The notes beneath the pieces are model-generated. The model worked only from the letters and a program-made list of their open reading frames with translations, did not search any database and was not told where the DNA came from. Both the position numbers and the translations under genes were made by a program. From contig JAULSN010000004.1 in the NCBI GenBank assembly GCA_033439765.1, positions 1,002,001-1,066,000 on the forward strand: 64,000 nucleotides of DNA, written 5' to 3'. This document shows positions 51,590-61,865 of this stretch, one piece after another (the first letter of the stretch is position 1; every line of letters begins with the position of its first letter). The stretch comes from Lasiosphaeria ovina. Taxonomy: Eukaryota; Ascomycota; Sordariomycetes; Sordariales; Lasiosphaeriaceae.

Positions 51590-53647
51590 TTAGTTCACGT
51601 GTGTCGTGTTGAACAGGCGGTTTCCAGTATCGGTGCCGCCCACACCACTAAATTTGTTCTCTGACAGACGCAACGCCACAACCGTGAGGCCCGTATCCCT
51701 TTCAAGAGCCCGGCCGAGGGTTCCCTCTTGGCCAACCGACTGTGACTGGACGACGCCAGCGACCATGACGATGGGAATGTTTGTGCCGAGGGTAATACGG
51801 ATGTGCCTCACAAACTCGAGCACTGACTTTCCCGTGTTCACCACCGAATCTACCAGCATGACGGTGCCGCCTTCTAGGACGTGATGGCGTTTGATGTCTG
51901 CGGGCTTAGTAGCGTGGATGAACATGGCCGTGGGAAACGCATCGTTAACTCCCAACGCCATGGGCTCGCCGCCGCGCATTAGCGCCACGATGGACGTCGC
52001 GCTCTCGCCACGCAGCCGGTGGCCTTGGGTCTGGTGGCCCTGCACGTGCGGGATCGAGTGCTCTTCCAGCCCGACCACATCGCTGACGAATTCCGTCGCA
52101 AGATACCACCCGACGCGGCGGTGGGCGTCTCGCAGTGCCGGGCCGGCAACCCTAGCGTCGCGCGTCGGCGACATGAGCAGTCGAGCGGAACTTCTCTCTG
52201 TTGCGTGCACAAGTCTGGACTGAATGATGGCAGCGAGCCGGTCCGGACCGTGATCCAAGACATCGCCGATGAACTGCTCGCTCGTAATGTCGACCACCGG
52301 CAGCCTGTCTGTGTCCAGCCGCGGCGATGCAGTAGCGGGCAGCAGTGCTTGACGGGCGCGAAGGCCGCTGGAGTCGATGGCACTCGACAAAGCGGCGTCC
52401 ATGCTCTTGCTCCTGGTGTGCTCTTGGCCCACCACAACGACGGCCTGGTGCGCGGCATTCAACATGGGCAGGTCCAGTACGCTATCGCCAAACGTCCACA
52501 CGTACATGTGATGGTAGTTGTGCAAGCGTGTCACTACAGCAGCTTTGACTTCGGGCGTGACAACGAAGCCATCGGATAGCCGGCCCCCGCCGACGACCTG
52601 CACTCGCTCTGACAGTCCCTCGCGCGCCAGCACCATGTCCCAGACCCGGCGCAGCCCACACGTCACAACCAGCGTCACAACATGACCCTGGCCTGCCGCA
52701 CGCCGCACCAACGCTGCCATCTCAGGGTGCACCGTCACCCGTGCTACCACGGCGCGGCAGACGGCGTCGAACTCGCCGTCGTCGGCCGCCTCCTCGTACA
52801 GCAGCATCGCCTGCCGGAAGGCCATGTAAGAGTATCCCTGCGGGCCGCTGAACAGCGTCTTCAAGGGCGACTTGTCCTCTGTCTGCTGCAAGGAGCGCCT
52901 TGTCGCCATCATGTCCCAAAACACCTCGCCCGCATCCTCGGCCGCCAGCGTCTTGTCTGCATCCAGAACAACGGCCGTCGCAGGGTTGCAAGCGATCGAC
53001 GACGCAGCGACAATCTCATCCACCCTCTTCTCGGCAAGCGCCAGGTTCGCCTGGCTGGTGTGCATCTGGAAGTCGGCCAGCAGCGCACACGCCCTGTCAA
53101 GCAGCAGCGGCGTCGACTCGTCGGTTACCGACAGTATTACGGACAAAATTCCGTGGCTACGGCACAAGGCCCGGAGCGCGCGTATGTCTGCCCTCTGCCA
53201 CTTCTGTAAGTGGCTGGTAGGCATGGCGGGCCGGGTGCGCTGCGTATCGTCATGGCGGCGGCGTGCGACGACGTCGGCGTCGACGTCTAGGTACACGAGA
53301 TGCGTGAAGGTAGCGAGGTCAGCGCACGCGCACACGACATTCGGCTCAGCGGCATCGTCGGGCCAGAAGCTGAAATGGCCTGCGACGATGCCGGCGCGCT
53401 GGTTGGTGGCGCACTCCTTGGCAATGGCGTAGATAGCGAGAGCGCGCCAGCGCTGCTGTTCGTCGGGCCCGCACTCTTGGAAGGCTTCGAGGCCGCCTGG
53501 GACCAGGTTGCCAATCACGCTCGAGCCCTCGAAGAAGGCGAAGCGTGTCTCGCCGAGGCGTGACTTGAGTTGGGTCAGCAGGTGCGTTTTGCCGCAGCCG
53601 GGGATGCCGTAGATACCGACGACGGTGGGCTTAGGTGCGGCAGCCAT
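51590..53647 (-). CDS. P-loop kinase / HAD phosphatase / phosphoribosyltransferase fusion, 685 aa
   Basis: Single exon. Domain 1 (about 1-200): nucleotide-kinase-like P-loop, VVGIYGIPGCGKTHLL (Walker A), with a lid-like RRRHDDTQRTRP. Domain 2 (about 220-405): HAD phosphatase of the phosphoserine-phosphatase type, motif I VVLDADKTL (DxDxT), and motif IV GDSVLDLPML. Domain 3 (about 450-675): uracil-phosphoribosyltransferase-like, with SIVALMRGGEPMALGV, a FIHAT segment and the PRPP loop VMLVDSVVNTGKSV. All three sets of catalytic motifs look intact. Together they suggest that one polypeptide phosphorylates, dephosphorylates and phosphoribosylates related small molecules such as nucleobase/nucleotide species. 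That is inference, and the substrate is unknown. The ATG at 53647 gives the expected N-terminus just before the P-loop. Confidence 0.9.
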   Translation of the reverse strand: MAAAPKPTVVGIYGIPGCGKTHLLTQLKSRLGETRFAFFEGSSVIGNLVPGGLEAFQECGPDEQQRWRALAIYAIAKECATNQRAGIVAGHFSFWPDDAAEPNVVCACADLATFTHLVYLDVDADVVARRRHDDTQRTRPAMPTSHLQKWQRADIRALRALCRSHGILSVILSVTDESTPLLLDRACALLADFQMHTSQANLALAEKRVDEIVAASSIACNPATAVVLDADKTLAAEDAGEVFWDMMATRRSLQQTEDKSPLKTLFSGPQGYSYMAFRQAMLLYEEAADDGEFDAVCRAVVARVTVHPEMAALVRRAAGQGHVVTLVVTCGLRRVWDMVLAREGLSERVQVVGGGRLSDGFVVTPEVKAAVVTRLHNYHHMYVWTFGDSVLDLPMLNAAHQAVVVVGQEHTRSKSMDAALSSAIDSSGLRARQALLPATASPRLDTDRLPVVDITSEQFIGDVLDHGPDRLAAIIQSRLVHATERSSARLLMSPTRDARVAGPALRDAHRRVGWYLATEFVSDVVGLEEHSIPHVQGHQTQGHRLRGESATSIVALMRGGEPMALGVNDAFPTAMFIHATKPADIKRHHVLEGGTVMLVDSVVNTGKSVLEFVRHIRITLGTNIPIVMVAGVVQSQSVGQEGTLGRALERDTGLTVVALRLSENKFSGVGGTDTGNRLFNTTHVN

Positions 53648-54570
53648 AGTGGGTGTCGGTCTTGTTCCCCGTAGTAGTGGGAATGGATAAGGGATGAGAT
53701 GTTTGAACGGCGATTGGCAATGAAGTCCAAGAAGGGGTTGTTGGTAGCAGGGTACTGGCGGTGAACCAGTTCAAGAATAGCGTCAAGGGGTGACTGCTTG
53801 AATGTGACTGAGAAGAAAATGCAGCAGATGCCCAGTTTGAGAAATGATGACCGAGAGGAGCAATTCCTATAAGCTGATGAGGGATCAACATGTGGAAGAC
53901 AAAGTCGGCATATGACAAAAGAATACCGATATGATTTCCTTTCTGCTACTGCCCTTCACGGCCCCCCGCGGGTGTGATTAGATTGAGAAGGCCTCACTGC
54001 GTCCGCGTCTTCGTTCATGAATGAGCAACGACGGCGGCCTCATCGCCTCGTGCAACGCGCCCCATGTAACAAAGCTGGCTTCTCTCTAACATGATTTGAC
54101 GAGCACGGAGATATACCAGCCACCGCCCTCACTGGATCGATCGGCAGCTATTCCATTAGCGGAGATGGGCGACAGCAGCTTCCCGGAGCGTAATATCTTG
54201 TTCATCGTGTCGGTGGGCGGCAAACAAGTGATTCTCGTTTGGCTGAAAAGCGCCGAAAGCAAATAATATTTCCTTCTCTATTGCGACATTGTCATCGCTT
54301 GACCGCTACTTTGGAAAGGGTATCAGATGTTGGAACAGAGATTATACAACGTGAAAGGCTACCTGTTCACCGCCGAACCGTATGAAAGGGGACAAAGCAC
54401 ATGTACAAAGATAACCGGGTCCTGGCCAATGGCCTTATACATAGGTAGAGACAGATCCAAGCATACCGCGACCAGTCACCGACTGGCCAGCTGACACCCA
54501 TACCAACCGCACAGAATACTGTTGCCAGATAGATGTCCGTGCGAGTAGGAGCAGATAACCGGATCACGTC
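53648..54570. other. intergenic, promoter of the fusion gene
   Basis: Upstream of the minus-strand fusion gene and downstream of the PEBP gene. No gene recognised. Confidence 0.45.
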
Positions 54571-55560
54571 CTACGCAAGAGCCATGAAACCCAACAGAGC
54601 CGTCACGCCAGCCATGGCCAGCGGGATGCCCATGCCCGCGGCCGAGCTGCCGGCTGCCGGCACGTTGCTCGTGCCCTGGCCGTTGTTGGCGCCCGTGTCG
54701 ACAGTGAAGAAGGTCGCGCCGATGGCAGGGCCGAGGCCGAGCTGCGTGCGCCACCTGGACAACTAACAGCCACAAAAGTCAGCACCATCCATATGCACCC
54801 TATTAGGGTAAGCACTCACATTCCAGTTCTCAATAGCCTCTTCCATGCCGACCGACTCGAAGCCCGTGCTGCTGAACCGCGCCGGCTGCGTGTACAGCGC
54901 GTAGATGAAGCGGTGCACGCCGGAGTTGGCCGTCGGCGCCGGCTGGATGAACGACGTGAACGGCCGCGCCTGCCCCGCCGGGATCACCAGCCGCTGCGCC
55001 GTGCTGAGCACTGTCGAGTTGGCGGTCGCCGCGCTGTAGTTGCCTGCCAGGAAGTAACGCAGGTTGCGCGCCGTCGGATTGCTGCGCGCCGGCGCGTCCG
55101 CGTCGAGCTGTGCGGGTTGTTAGCTTGGTGTCAGATTCTGGTTGATACAGACGGAGATGGGGTGCGTACTAGATAGATTAGATAGCGTGTCTGCGCCGTA
55201 ATGTTGGTTGCGTTTTGCAGGTTCTCGACGGAGAATTCGAGGGGCTGGGCGGTTTCTATGCGTACGTGGCATCGTTAGTCGTGGCCAACGTCTTGCTGCT
55301 GCTTGCTCCGGTCACACACCTCCCACGGTCAGGCTCGACCCCGGCACCAGCAGCTCGCTGTGGCCGTCGGCGGCCCTGTACGTGACGTAGAACGACACGG
55401 CCGGGTCCAGGGCCGCAATCACCTCGGGCACAATGCCCGACTCGCGGAACTTGTTCTTGAACTCCAGCGTGCTGACGCTGCGCGCGTTATCGTCGGCAAG
55501 GCCAGGCGCCGCTGCCGCCAGTATTAAGGCCAGCAGGCTTGCTGTGGGGCAGGAAAGCAT
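54571..55560 (-). CDS. secreted, GPI-anchored PEBP-family protein, 268 aa
   Basis: Reverse-strand exons 55320-55560, 55170-55255, 54820-55107 and 54571-54762; introns 64, 62 and 57 nt; total a multiple of three. Signal peptide about residues 1-22 (LLALILAAAAPGLA). The phosphatidylethanolamine-binding fold shows AQPLEFSVENL, then across intron 2 YLIYL-LDADAPARSNP (the DPDxP-type motif is DADAP), LRYFLAGNYS, FIQPAPTANSGVHRFIYALY (GxHR) and the C-terminal strand WRTQLGLGPAIGATFFTVD. The last 45 residues are Gly/Ser/Asn-rich and end in a hydrophobic tail (MGIPLAMAGVTALLGFMALA), a GPI-attachment signal. Extracellular PEBP-like proteins are common in moulds; ligands are mostly unknown. Confidence 0.87.
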
Positions 55561-56369
55561 GGTGATACTGTCTGTCTAACTGTGTAATGATTATTGGTGA
55601 GAAGTAGAAGTGTCCAGCACTGTCAAAAGGGAAAATGGTTCGGAAGAAACGGACAAAAAGACGAGACCAGCGTTGTGGAAGAAAAATGGAAGAAAGGAAC
55701 ACCTCCCGCACCACCACAGGCACAGCGTGGTTATATGTCCCAACATTCCAAGTCTGCGTTATGATCGTCGCAGTCTTGGTCGGGGCAGCCAAGGCGACGC
55801 GCGCGGGCCAGGAGCTGTTGCTAAAACGCCAACACGGGAATCAGGACCCCGGCGACGACGCCGAGCATGTCGTTTTTGCGGGCAGCACCACCCCCGGCAG
55901 CATTGGCAGACATTGGCAGCCAGAACGGGACGGCAGGGGCAGGGCAAAGCTGCTCGGCGCCCGTTTCAGGCCAATGGCGGCACCAGGAGCAGAGCAGTGC
56001 CGGCTGCCAAGTAGGGCATCAGACCCGGGGGCGCTTGGCGGCTCTCATCCCGTTTCAGGCCGCTGCGCCCAATCCGCCGCTGCGGTGTTTCGTTGCCATG
56101 TTAAACATTCATCCTGTGCCAAGCAAAGTGGCCGGTGGTCTGTGTTTCGGAGATTATTGTGAAAACATTCTCGCCTTTAGTGCCTAGTCAAGGGTTTGTG
56201 ATGTTGTTATTTGGTATCTTCGTTGTTAAATTGTCACCATCTCCTTATAATTCTGGAAAGGTAGGGTAATTATGACGTCTAGAACTAGTTCCGGCACCCA
56301 ATATATCTAAGCCAACTCAATATGGAGCCAGTCCCGTGTCCACAGTTCTCACACCTTACTAGTGTTCTC
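55561..56369. other. intergenic, promoter of the PEBP gene
   Basis: No gene recognised. Confidence 0.45.
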
Positions 56370-58406
56370 ACCAGACCTTAAAATATAATTGCAACTCCCT
56401 CCAGGGTCTCACCCACCCATTAGTAACGATCCTGTCGATTGTCCAAGTGCCGTTATGCACGCAGAACGGAAAGTGGCCTGGCTTCACTGGCAGAGCCGCC
56501 CGAGTCTCCCAAGGGTTCCAATTATAGCTGTTCTGCCAGTCCCGGGGCCTGATGGACGTGTCAAGAATTGCGATTAGCTTTCTGGCATTGGAAGGGACCA
56601 GCTCCAGGTACAGATCCCGCACGCGTGGAAAGTTGTCATCGCTCTCAAACAGGTACAGCCGAACCGGTGCATGTCGTAGGCCGTTAACTCGTGCAGTCTG
56701 ATGGGCTGGGCGGGTGAAAAAGTGTCGGTGAACTCGGCGTGCGGGCGCGAGCTGACGCTGAGCTTGATGTAACTAGCCTTGGCCCAGTCGCGCAGCTGGG
56801 CCGCGAGTCGCTTGTGGTCAAAGGCGTGTGCTTCGTACTCGTCGAGCCCGTCGATGAAGAAGCAAAAGGCCGACGAGTCTGACTGGACGGGCAGCTCCAT
56901 GAGCACGTCAAACGCCGCCTTGATGTGCTGGGGCCGGAACAGGATGGCTTCGAGGCTCTGACTCTGCGACATGGCTGAGGGTTCTGACAGCTTCTCCCAC
57001 TGGTCGTGAAAGGCTTGGAGTATCAGGTTGGGGCACTGGCAGAGGACAAGGAAGAGAATGGCACGGTAGAGGCCGCGTAGGGATATCTGCAACTCGCTGT
57101 CAGAGTTCCAGAAGTATGCCGAGACCAACGCTCTATCGCCGCTCCACTGTTCCAACATCTTGGCTGTGCCTTGGTCGTTGGAGACGAGTTTCATCAGCGT
57201 CGACTTTCCTGATCCTGCTTTGCCGCTGATGTGGAAGACGCCGTGTCTCTCCCGTAGCCAGGTCTGTAGAAGCCGCCGAGAGGCATCTATTGCATTTGAC
57301 ATGAAATCTGGCGGCGGTGCCCTGGTGGGTGAGGTGTTGTCTTCCCCAACCCCTTCGCCATCTACTTCCGTGTCCCCTCCAACTCGTCTTCCGGGTCTGT
57401 ATCGTGGTCCATATTCTCGTCATCTCTCCCGTCCTAATCAGTGTTGACAAAGGCAAAGCTTGCGTAATTGTGTTCTATGACCGGATCCTGTGAGGCAAAC
57501 CGGAACTTCCGGCTCCAGGTCACTTCTCTATCGCCGTTTAGTATCTAGCCAAAGGTTCCTCAGCCGCCTCCTCGATGGCATCCTCGTGGGCGAATATGTC
57601 GTCGAAGTACAGATGTTGCAGAATCCTAGTTTGGCGCTGTGTATAGCAGACGACTTGGCTAAGAGACTCTAGCCGCTGCTTGATGCCGTCCAGCGCCTCG
57701 AAGAGTGTAGACTACCTCCCATTCTTGTCTCTTAGTCGTGCAGAGTGCTCTAGTGCTCCCTATCTGAAGAATCAGACGATGCATTGTCTGCTTTGTCGTC
57801 GTCGAGTTCAGCTTGGTCAAGTGCTTGACTAATTCTTCGCGGACAACCTTTAAGCCGTTGGCCGACACGGCAGAAACCTTGGCCACGTCGCCCTGGATAT
57901 CGTCCAGCTGGCTTTTGATAGACGAGTTCTTTTCGCTAATCCCATCATCAGCAAGCCAGCTACGGTATTCGAGACTATGAGCTCCGAGGGATCACAAACC
58001 TGAGCACGGTACTGGTCAAGGCGGGCCTCTATGGACGCGATTTCGCTTTTCTTGCGCACGCTGGCCCACGTGGTCCTGAGCGACTGCCATTTCGAGTTTT
58101 TGATCTCCCGGAGCCGGCCCAGGATATCCTCCAGCTCAGCTGACAGTATGCACAACTCTGTGCCAGATCGCGCAGGGCTTTCTCATGCTTCGGCGGGAGG
58201 CGGTTCCTGGTTTGGCTCTCGCTGGTCACGGAAAGCTCGAGAGAGTAGTCGTGCAGATCGCTGACGATGGAGCCGATGCGGGCGTTCTCCTTGGTGGTCC
58301 CGCGTCCCGACCCGTGCATCTCTTTGGCGCTGGTCACCAGGCTCCACGAGAAGTCAAGAAAGTTGAATATGGCCGATGCTAGGCCGACGGCCGACAGCGG
58401 ATCCAT
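56368..58406 (-). pseudogene. NACHT-ATPase (NLR-like) gene, frameshifted and truncated
   Basis: Reverse strand. The start MDPLSAVGLASAIFNFLDFS is the classic N-terminus of mould NACHT proteins. The helical N-domain continues (KHEKALRDLAQ, then in another frame AELEDILGRLREIK, after a one-base shift at about 58150). It then runs across an intron-like gap to SIKSQLDDIQGDVAKVS, ILQHLYFDDIFAHEDAIEE, then stops. The ATPase core is open from 57302: GVFHISGKAGSGKSTLMKL (Walker A), AFCFFIDGLDEYE (Walker B), KLSVSSRPHAEFTD. A further one-base shift near 56660 separates HELTAYDMHRF from LYLFESDDNFPRVRDLYLEL. After that the family sequence ends; the last 65 codons (YNWNPWETRA...) are unlike it and no repeat domain follows. 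Several lesions make a working NLR unlikely, though unseen introns could explain one of them. Confidence 0.7.
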
Positions 58407-59567
58407 GGCCTGAGTTTGTTGGTGTTAATTAGGGGTGCTTCTGCCCGAGGCGGCCGTGGACGTGAGCAGCTCGGCACCCAAGAGAGCCGCCCGAACATGT
58501 GCATCCACGGAAACCGTACACAAGGTAGGCAGGTAGAGCTGGGTGGTTGACCTGCAGCAAAGCGCGGTAGCGACTCAGCGTATGGAGGATCGGGGGCGAA
58601 GCCGGGACTGATTCTGCCTTGGGAGCACAACAGATAATACGGCCCAAGCTCTAGACGGCTTATCGTCTCCGTTTCCCTCAGGCCTCATGCACCTTGCATA
58701 CTTAACAAGAGTTTATGAATTAGAATAACAAAAAGGTCGTGTTCCAGTTTAGCTTCAAGATGTATAGGTTCTATTCCGAAACCACCAAATTCGTATATAT
58801 TCTAGGCACTTATAATAAGACTCATTGTCGTGCTTTGAAGGTACCTAGCCACAAACATAAGACTTTGAATCTACTATCACCTCAATATCGAAACTCATAA
58901 AAGGATATAAGGCAACTCGTTACGGCCTGAACTCTTCAATAATATTGTTGTATTTTTTCCCCTTATTCTTCCTAACTATAATTATTTAGCGGTAACGTTA
59001 AGTGATTAATGTCTCCGGCAATTGCTGAGATTTATGTTGCTTAATACCCGTGAGACAGAAAAAATATTATAATTATAATTAACGTTATAGAATAAGGAAA
59101 CCTTTGTCTTTTGCTAGTAAACACACATTTCCAAAATTAGAGTGGTCGGACGAACAGGTCGAAAAAGAACAGCTGAGCAACTCACTACAATCCACCCACA
59201 CCTCGGCGGCAGTCCACAAGAGAGCCACAAACTAAACCTGTTTCCTCTCGCCCAGCACAGGCACGCACACAGCCACCGCCACCCCACCACCACGCGCTGT
59301 CAGACGAGAATTACCCCGCAGTGGTGATGCATCGCCTTCCTACGTCAGCTGTCCCACATCACTGAATGCTCCATCACTTGGGTCCCGACAAGAGATTCGC
59401 GTAGACGCTAAAGTGAGACATTCGAGCAGCCAAACATTACAACCTCATCTCCCCGGAACGCCGACCCGAGTAGATTATCCAGTGGATCTTGCAGCCAGAC
59501 AGACTTTTACCTACAGAACATCACAGACACGCACCCCTGCCGGCCCGACAGCAGTCGCACTACCACC
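58407..59567. other. intergenic with an A/T-rich island
   Basis: 58680-59110 is markedly A/T-rich (runs such as ATTATAATTATAATTAACG) against GC-rich neighbours on both sides, suggesting a mutated repeat or inserted non-genic block. 59150-59560 is the C/A-rich promoter/leader of the PLC gene. No gene recognised. Confidence 0.5.
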
Positions 59568-61418
59568 ATGTCGGACGCGCACATCTCGGCCCACCTGGCC
59601 CGGCTCAGCCTCAAGAACGTCTTTTCGCGCCAGCGCCAGCGCGGCGACGACGACGACGAGGCCGATAATGCAGGCGAGAAGGTCGACGCGGGCACCGTCG
59701 CCGGCGGCGGCCACAGCACGCGGCCGACCGACATCACAGCGCACAAGCTGCGCGTGAGCGAGGCGCTTCGCGCGTTTCTGGCCGAGCAGGGCGCCGTGGC
59801 CGACGGCGACGAAGCCGCGCTGCACGCGCTGGTCGAGAAGCTGCACGTGGCGGTGCCGGCGCACGTCACAGACCGCTCGCACCCGCTGCCCGAGTACTTC
59901 ATCAGCTCGTCGCACAACACATACCTGCTGGCGCACCAGCTGTTCGGCGCATCGTCGGCCGGCGCCTACGAGGCCACGCTGGCCGCCGGCGCGCGCTGCG
60001 TCGAGATCGACGCCTGGGACAACCCCGACGACCCGGCCGAGCCCAAGGTCACGCACGGCTGGACTCTCGTGTCGCACATCAGCTTCCGCGCCGTGTGCGA
60101 GACCATCCGCGACGTCGTCGACCGCGAGAGCGCCGCCCCGACCAGCGACCAGGGCTACGCCGCTGCCCCAATTCTGCTGTCGCTCGAGAACCACTGCGCC
60201 CCCGACGGCCAGCGCCGCCTGGCCACCATCATGCGCGAGGTGTGGGGCGACCGCCTGCTCGGCGGCGCCGTGGCCGTCGAAGGCCAAAGCGAGGCCGACG
60301 CCGCGGCGCACGTGCGGCTGCAGGACCTCGGCTCCAAGATCGTTGTCATCGTCGAGTACCACCTGCCCAACGAGGCGCGCGACAGCGACGACAGCAGCTC
60401 ATCCAGCTCCGAGGACGAAGACGAAGACGGCGACAACCTTAAGCAGATCCCGTCTGCGGCGTCCGGCAACCCCGAGGAAGAAGAACAGGCGCGGCAGACA
60501 TACAAAGCGCAAAAGAAAGCCGTTCCCGCCGCCACCATCATCCCTGAGCTGGCCGAACTCGGCGTCTACGCGCAGTCGGTCAAGCCGAGCGACGACTCGT
60601 GGTACGCCGGCGCGCAGCAGCTGCGCAACGGGCCGCACCACCACCTGATCAACGTGTCCGAGGCCGGACTCGCGGCGCACGTGGCGCGCGGCAGCACCAG
60701 CGCAGCGGCCATCGCGCGCCACAACGCTAGCCATTTGATGCGCGTGTTCCCCAAGGGCACGCGCATCTCGTCGCGCAACCTGCGGCCGCTGGCGTTCTGG
60801 GCGCTGGGCGCGCAGGTCGCCGCGCTCAACTGGCAGACGTTTGGCGCGAGCATGCAGCTCAACGAGGCGCTGTTTGCGGGGACCGCGGGCTACGTGCTCA
60901 AGCCGGCGGCGCTGCGGGCGGGCGGGTCGGGCGTGGTGGGGTCGGGGCGGCGGAATCAGCGGCTGCGGCTGCACGTGGTCGGGGCGACGGACGTGCCGGT
61001 GCGCGAGGCGGGTGACGAGGACAGCGCGGTGCGTCCGTACGTGACGTGTTCGCTGCTGTGGCCGAGCGGGAGCGAAGGCGCGGCCGGGGTGGTGGTGGAG
61101 AAGCGCAAGACAGGCCCGTACCGCCAGCACAAGACGCTGACGTTCCTGCCTGGGCGTGGGGGGGAGGCCAAGAACCCGCCGCCGAGCTGTCCGCTGTGGG
61201 ACGAGACGCTCGAGTGGGAGTATGATGAGAGCGAGCTGGTGTTTGTGCGGATTCTGATCAAGAGCGACGACCGGTTTGCTGCTAACCCCGTGCTGGCCGT
61301 CGCTGCCGTGCGCCTGCTGTATGTGGTGCCGGGGTGGAATTTCATCCGCATGCTCGATCTCAAGGGGCGCGAGACGCGGTGCTCGCTGCTGCTCAAGTTT
61401 GACATTGAGGATGTGTAA
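59568..61418 (+). CDS. phosphoinositide-specific phospholipase C (PLC), 616 aa
   Basis: Intronless. X-box from about residue 105: PLPEYFISSSHNTYLLAHQL (first catalytic His), AGARCVEIDAWD (Glu/Asp metal ligands), THGWTLVSHISFRAVCETI (second His), LLSLENHC. An acidic Ser-rich X/Y linker (SSSSSSEDEDEDGD) is at about 283-296. Y-box: ELAELGVYAQSV, HHLINVSEAGL, FPKGTRISSRNLRPLAFWALGAQVAALNWQTF, NEALFAGTAGYVLKP. A C-terminal C2-like domain (LRLHVVGATDV ... LWDETLEWEYDE ... LVFVRILIKSDD, ending SLLLKFDIED) completes a delta-type layout. PH and EF-hand domains are missing or reduced to the first about 100 residues, as in many fungal PLCs. It cleaves PIP2 for Ca2+/IP signalling. Strong GC3 bias. Confidence 0.95.
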   Translation: MSDAHISAHLARLSLKNVFSRQRQRGDDDDEADNAGEKVDAGTVAGGGHSTRPTDITAHKLRVSEALRAFLAEQGAVADGDEAALHALVEKLHVAVPAHVTDRSHPLPEYFISSSHNTYLLAHQLFGASSAGAYEATLAAGARCVEIDAWDNPDDPAEPKVTHGWTLVSHISFRAVCETIRDVVDRESAAPTSDQGYAAAPILLSLENHCAPDGQRRLATIMREVWGDRLLGGAVAVEGQSEADAAAHVRLQDLGSKIVVIVEYHLPNEARDSDDSSSSSSEDEDEDGDNLKQIPSAASGNPEEEEQARQTYKAQKKAVPAATIIPELAELGVYAQSVKPSDDSWYAGAQQLRNGPHHHLINVSEAGLAAHVARGSTSAAAIARHNASHLMRVFPKGTRISSRNLRPLAFWALGAQVAALNWQTFGASMQLNEALFAGTAGYVLKPAALRAGGSGVVGSGRRNQRLRLHVVGATDVPVREAGDEDSAVRPYVTCSLLWPSGSEGAAGVVVEKRKTGPYRQHKTLTFLPGRGGEAKNPPPSCPLWDETLEWEYDESELVFVRILIKSDDRFAANPVLAVAAVRLLYVVPGWNFIRMLDLKGRETRCSLLLKFDIEDV

Positions 61419-61865
61419 CGTTAGGGTGATTCCCCGTCTTTGATAATCTCTTCTCTTGCTCATTCTCTTTCCTGGTTTAGTTAGGTCTCAGCCATTGTCT
61501 GTTCCACGATTGTGTCTCGGGCAGTGAGTGAACTTGTTTGTTTAACTTCATGTTCGTCTCTCTTCGTCCAAGACAAAGACGGCCAGATCATGAATGCCTT
61601 CACAACTTTTAAGCCTTGGCATGGTAACCAAACAATCATCTCATCTCGCTCCATCACGTGTTGTCGTGTCGACCTACCTAATCCGCCGTCAGTTGAGACC
61701 TCGGCCAACCCCGCGCTGCCAGCAACCCCTGGAGAGCAGCTTGGCGGCGGACCCACCCACATGCAACGCAGCGAGACGAGCAGCGCGCAGCAGGATTTGG
61801 GTGCTTCATCCAATCTCTCCCAAACACCCACCTCACTCGCCGACAACCCCCTCCAGCCCAACACC
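61419..61865. other. intergenic, leader of the YhhN gene
   Basis: The frame of the next gene is open back to 61512, but the sequence looks non-coding, so the start was put at 61866. Confidence 0.5.

Noticed and set aside
60399..61463. 354-codon open frame on the minus strand
   Set aside because: Antisense of the PLC gene, caused by extreme GC3; Arg/His-rich nonsense composition.
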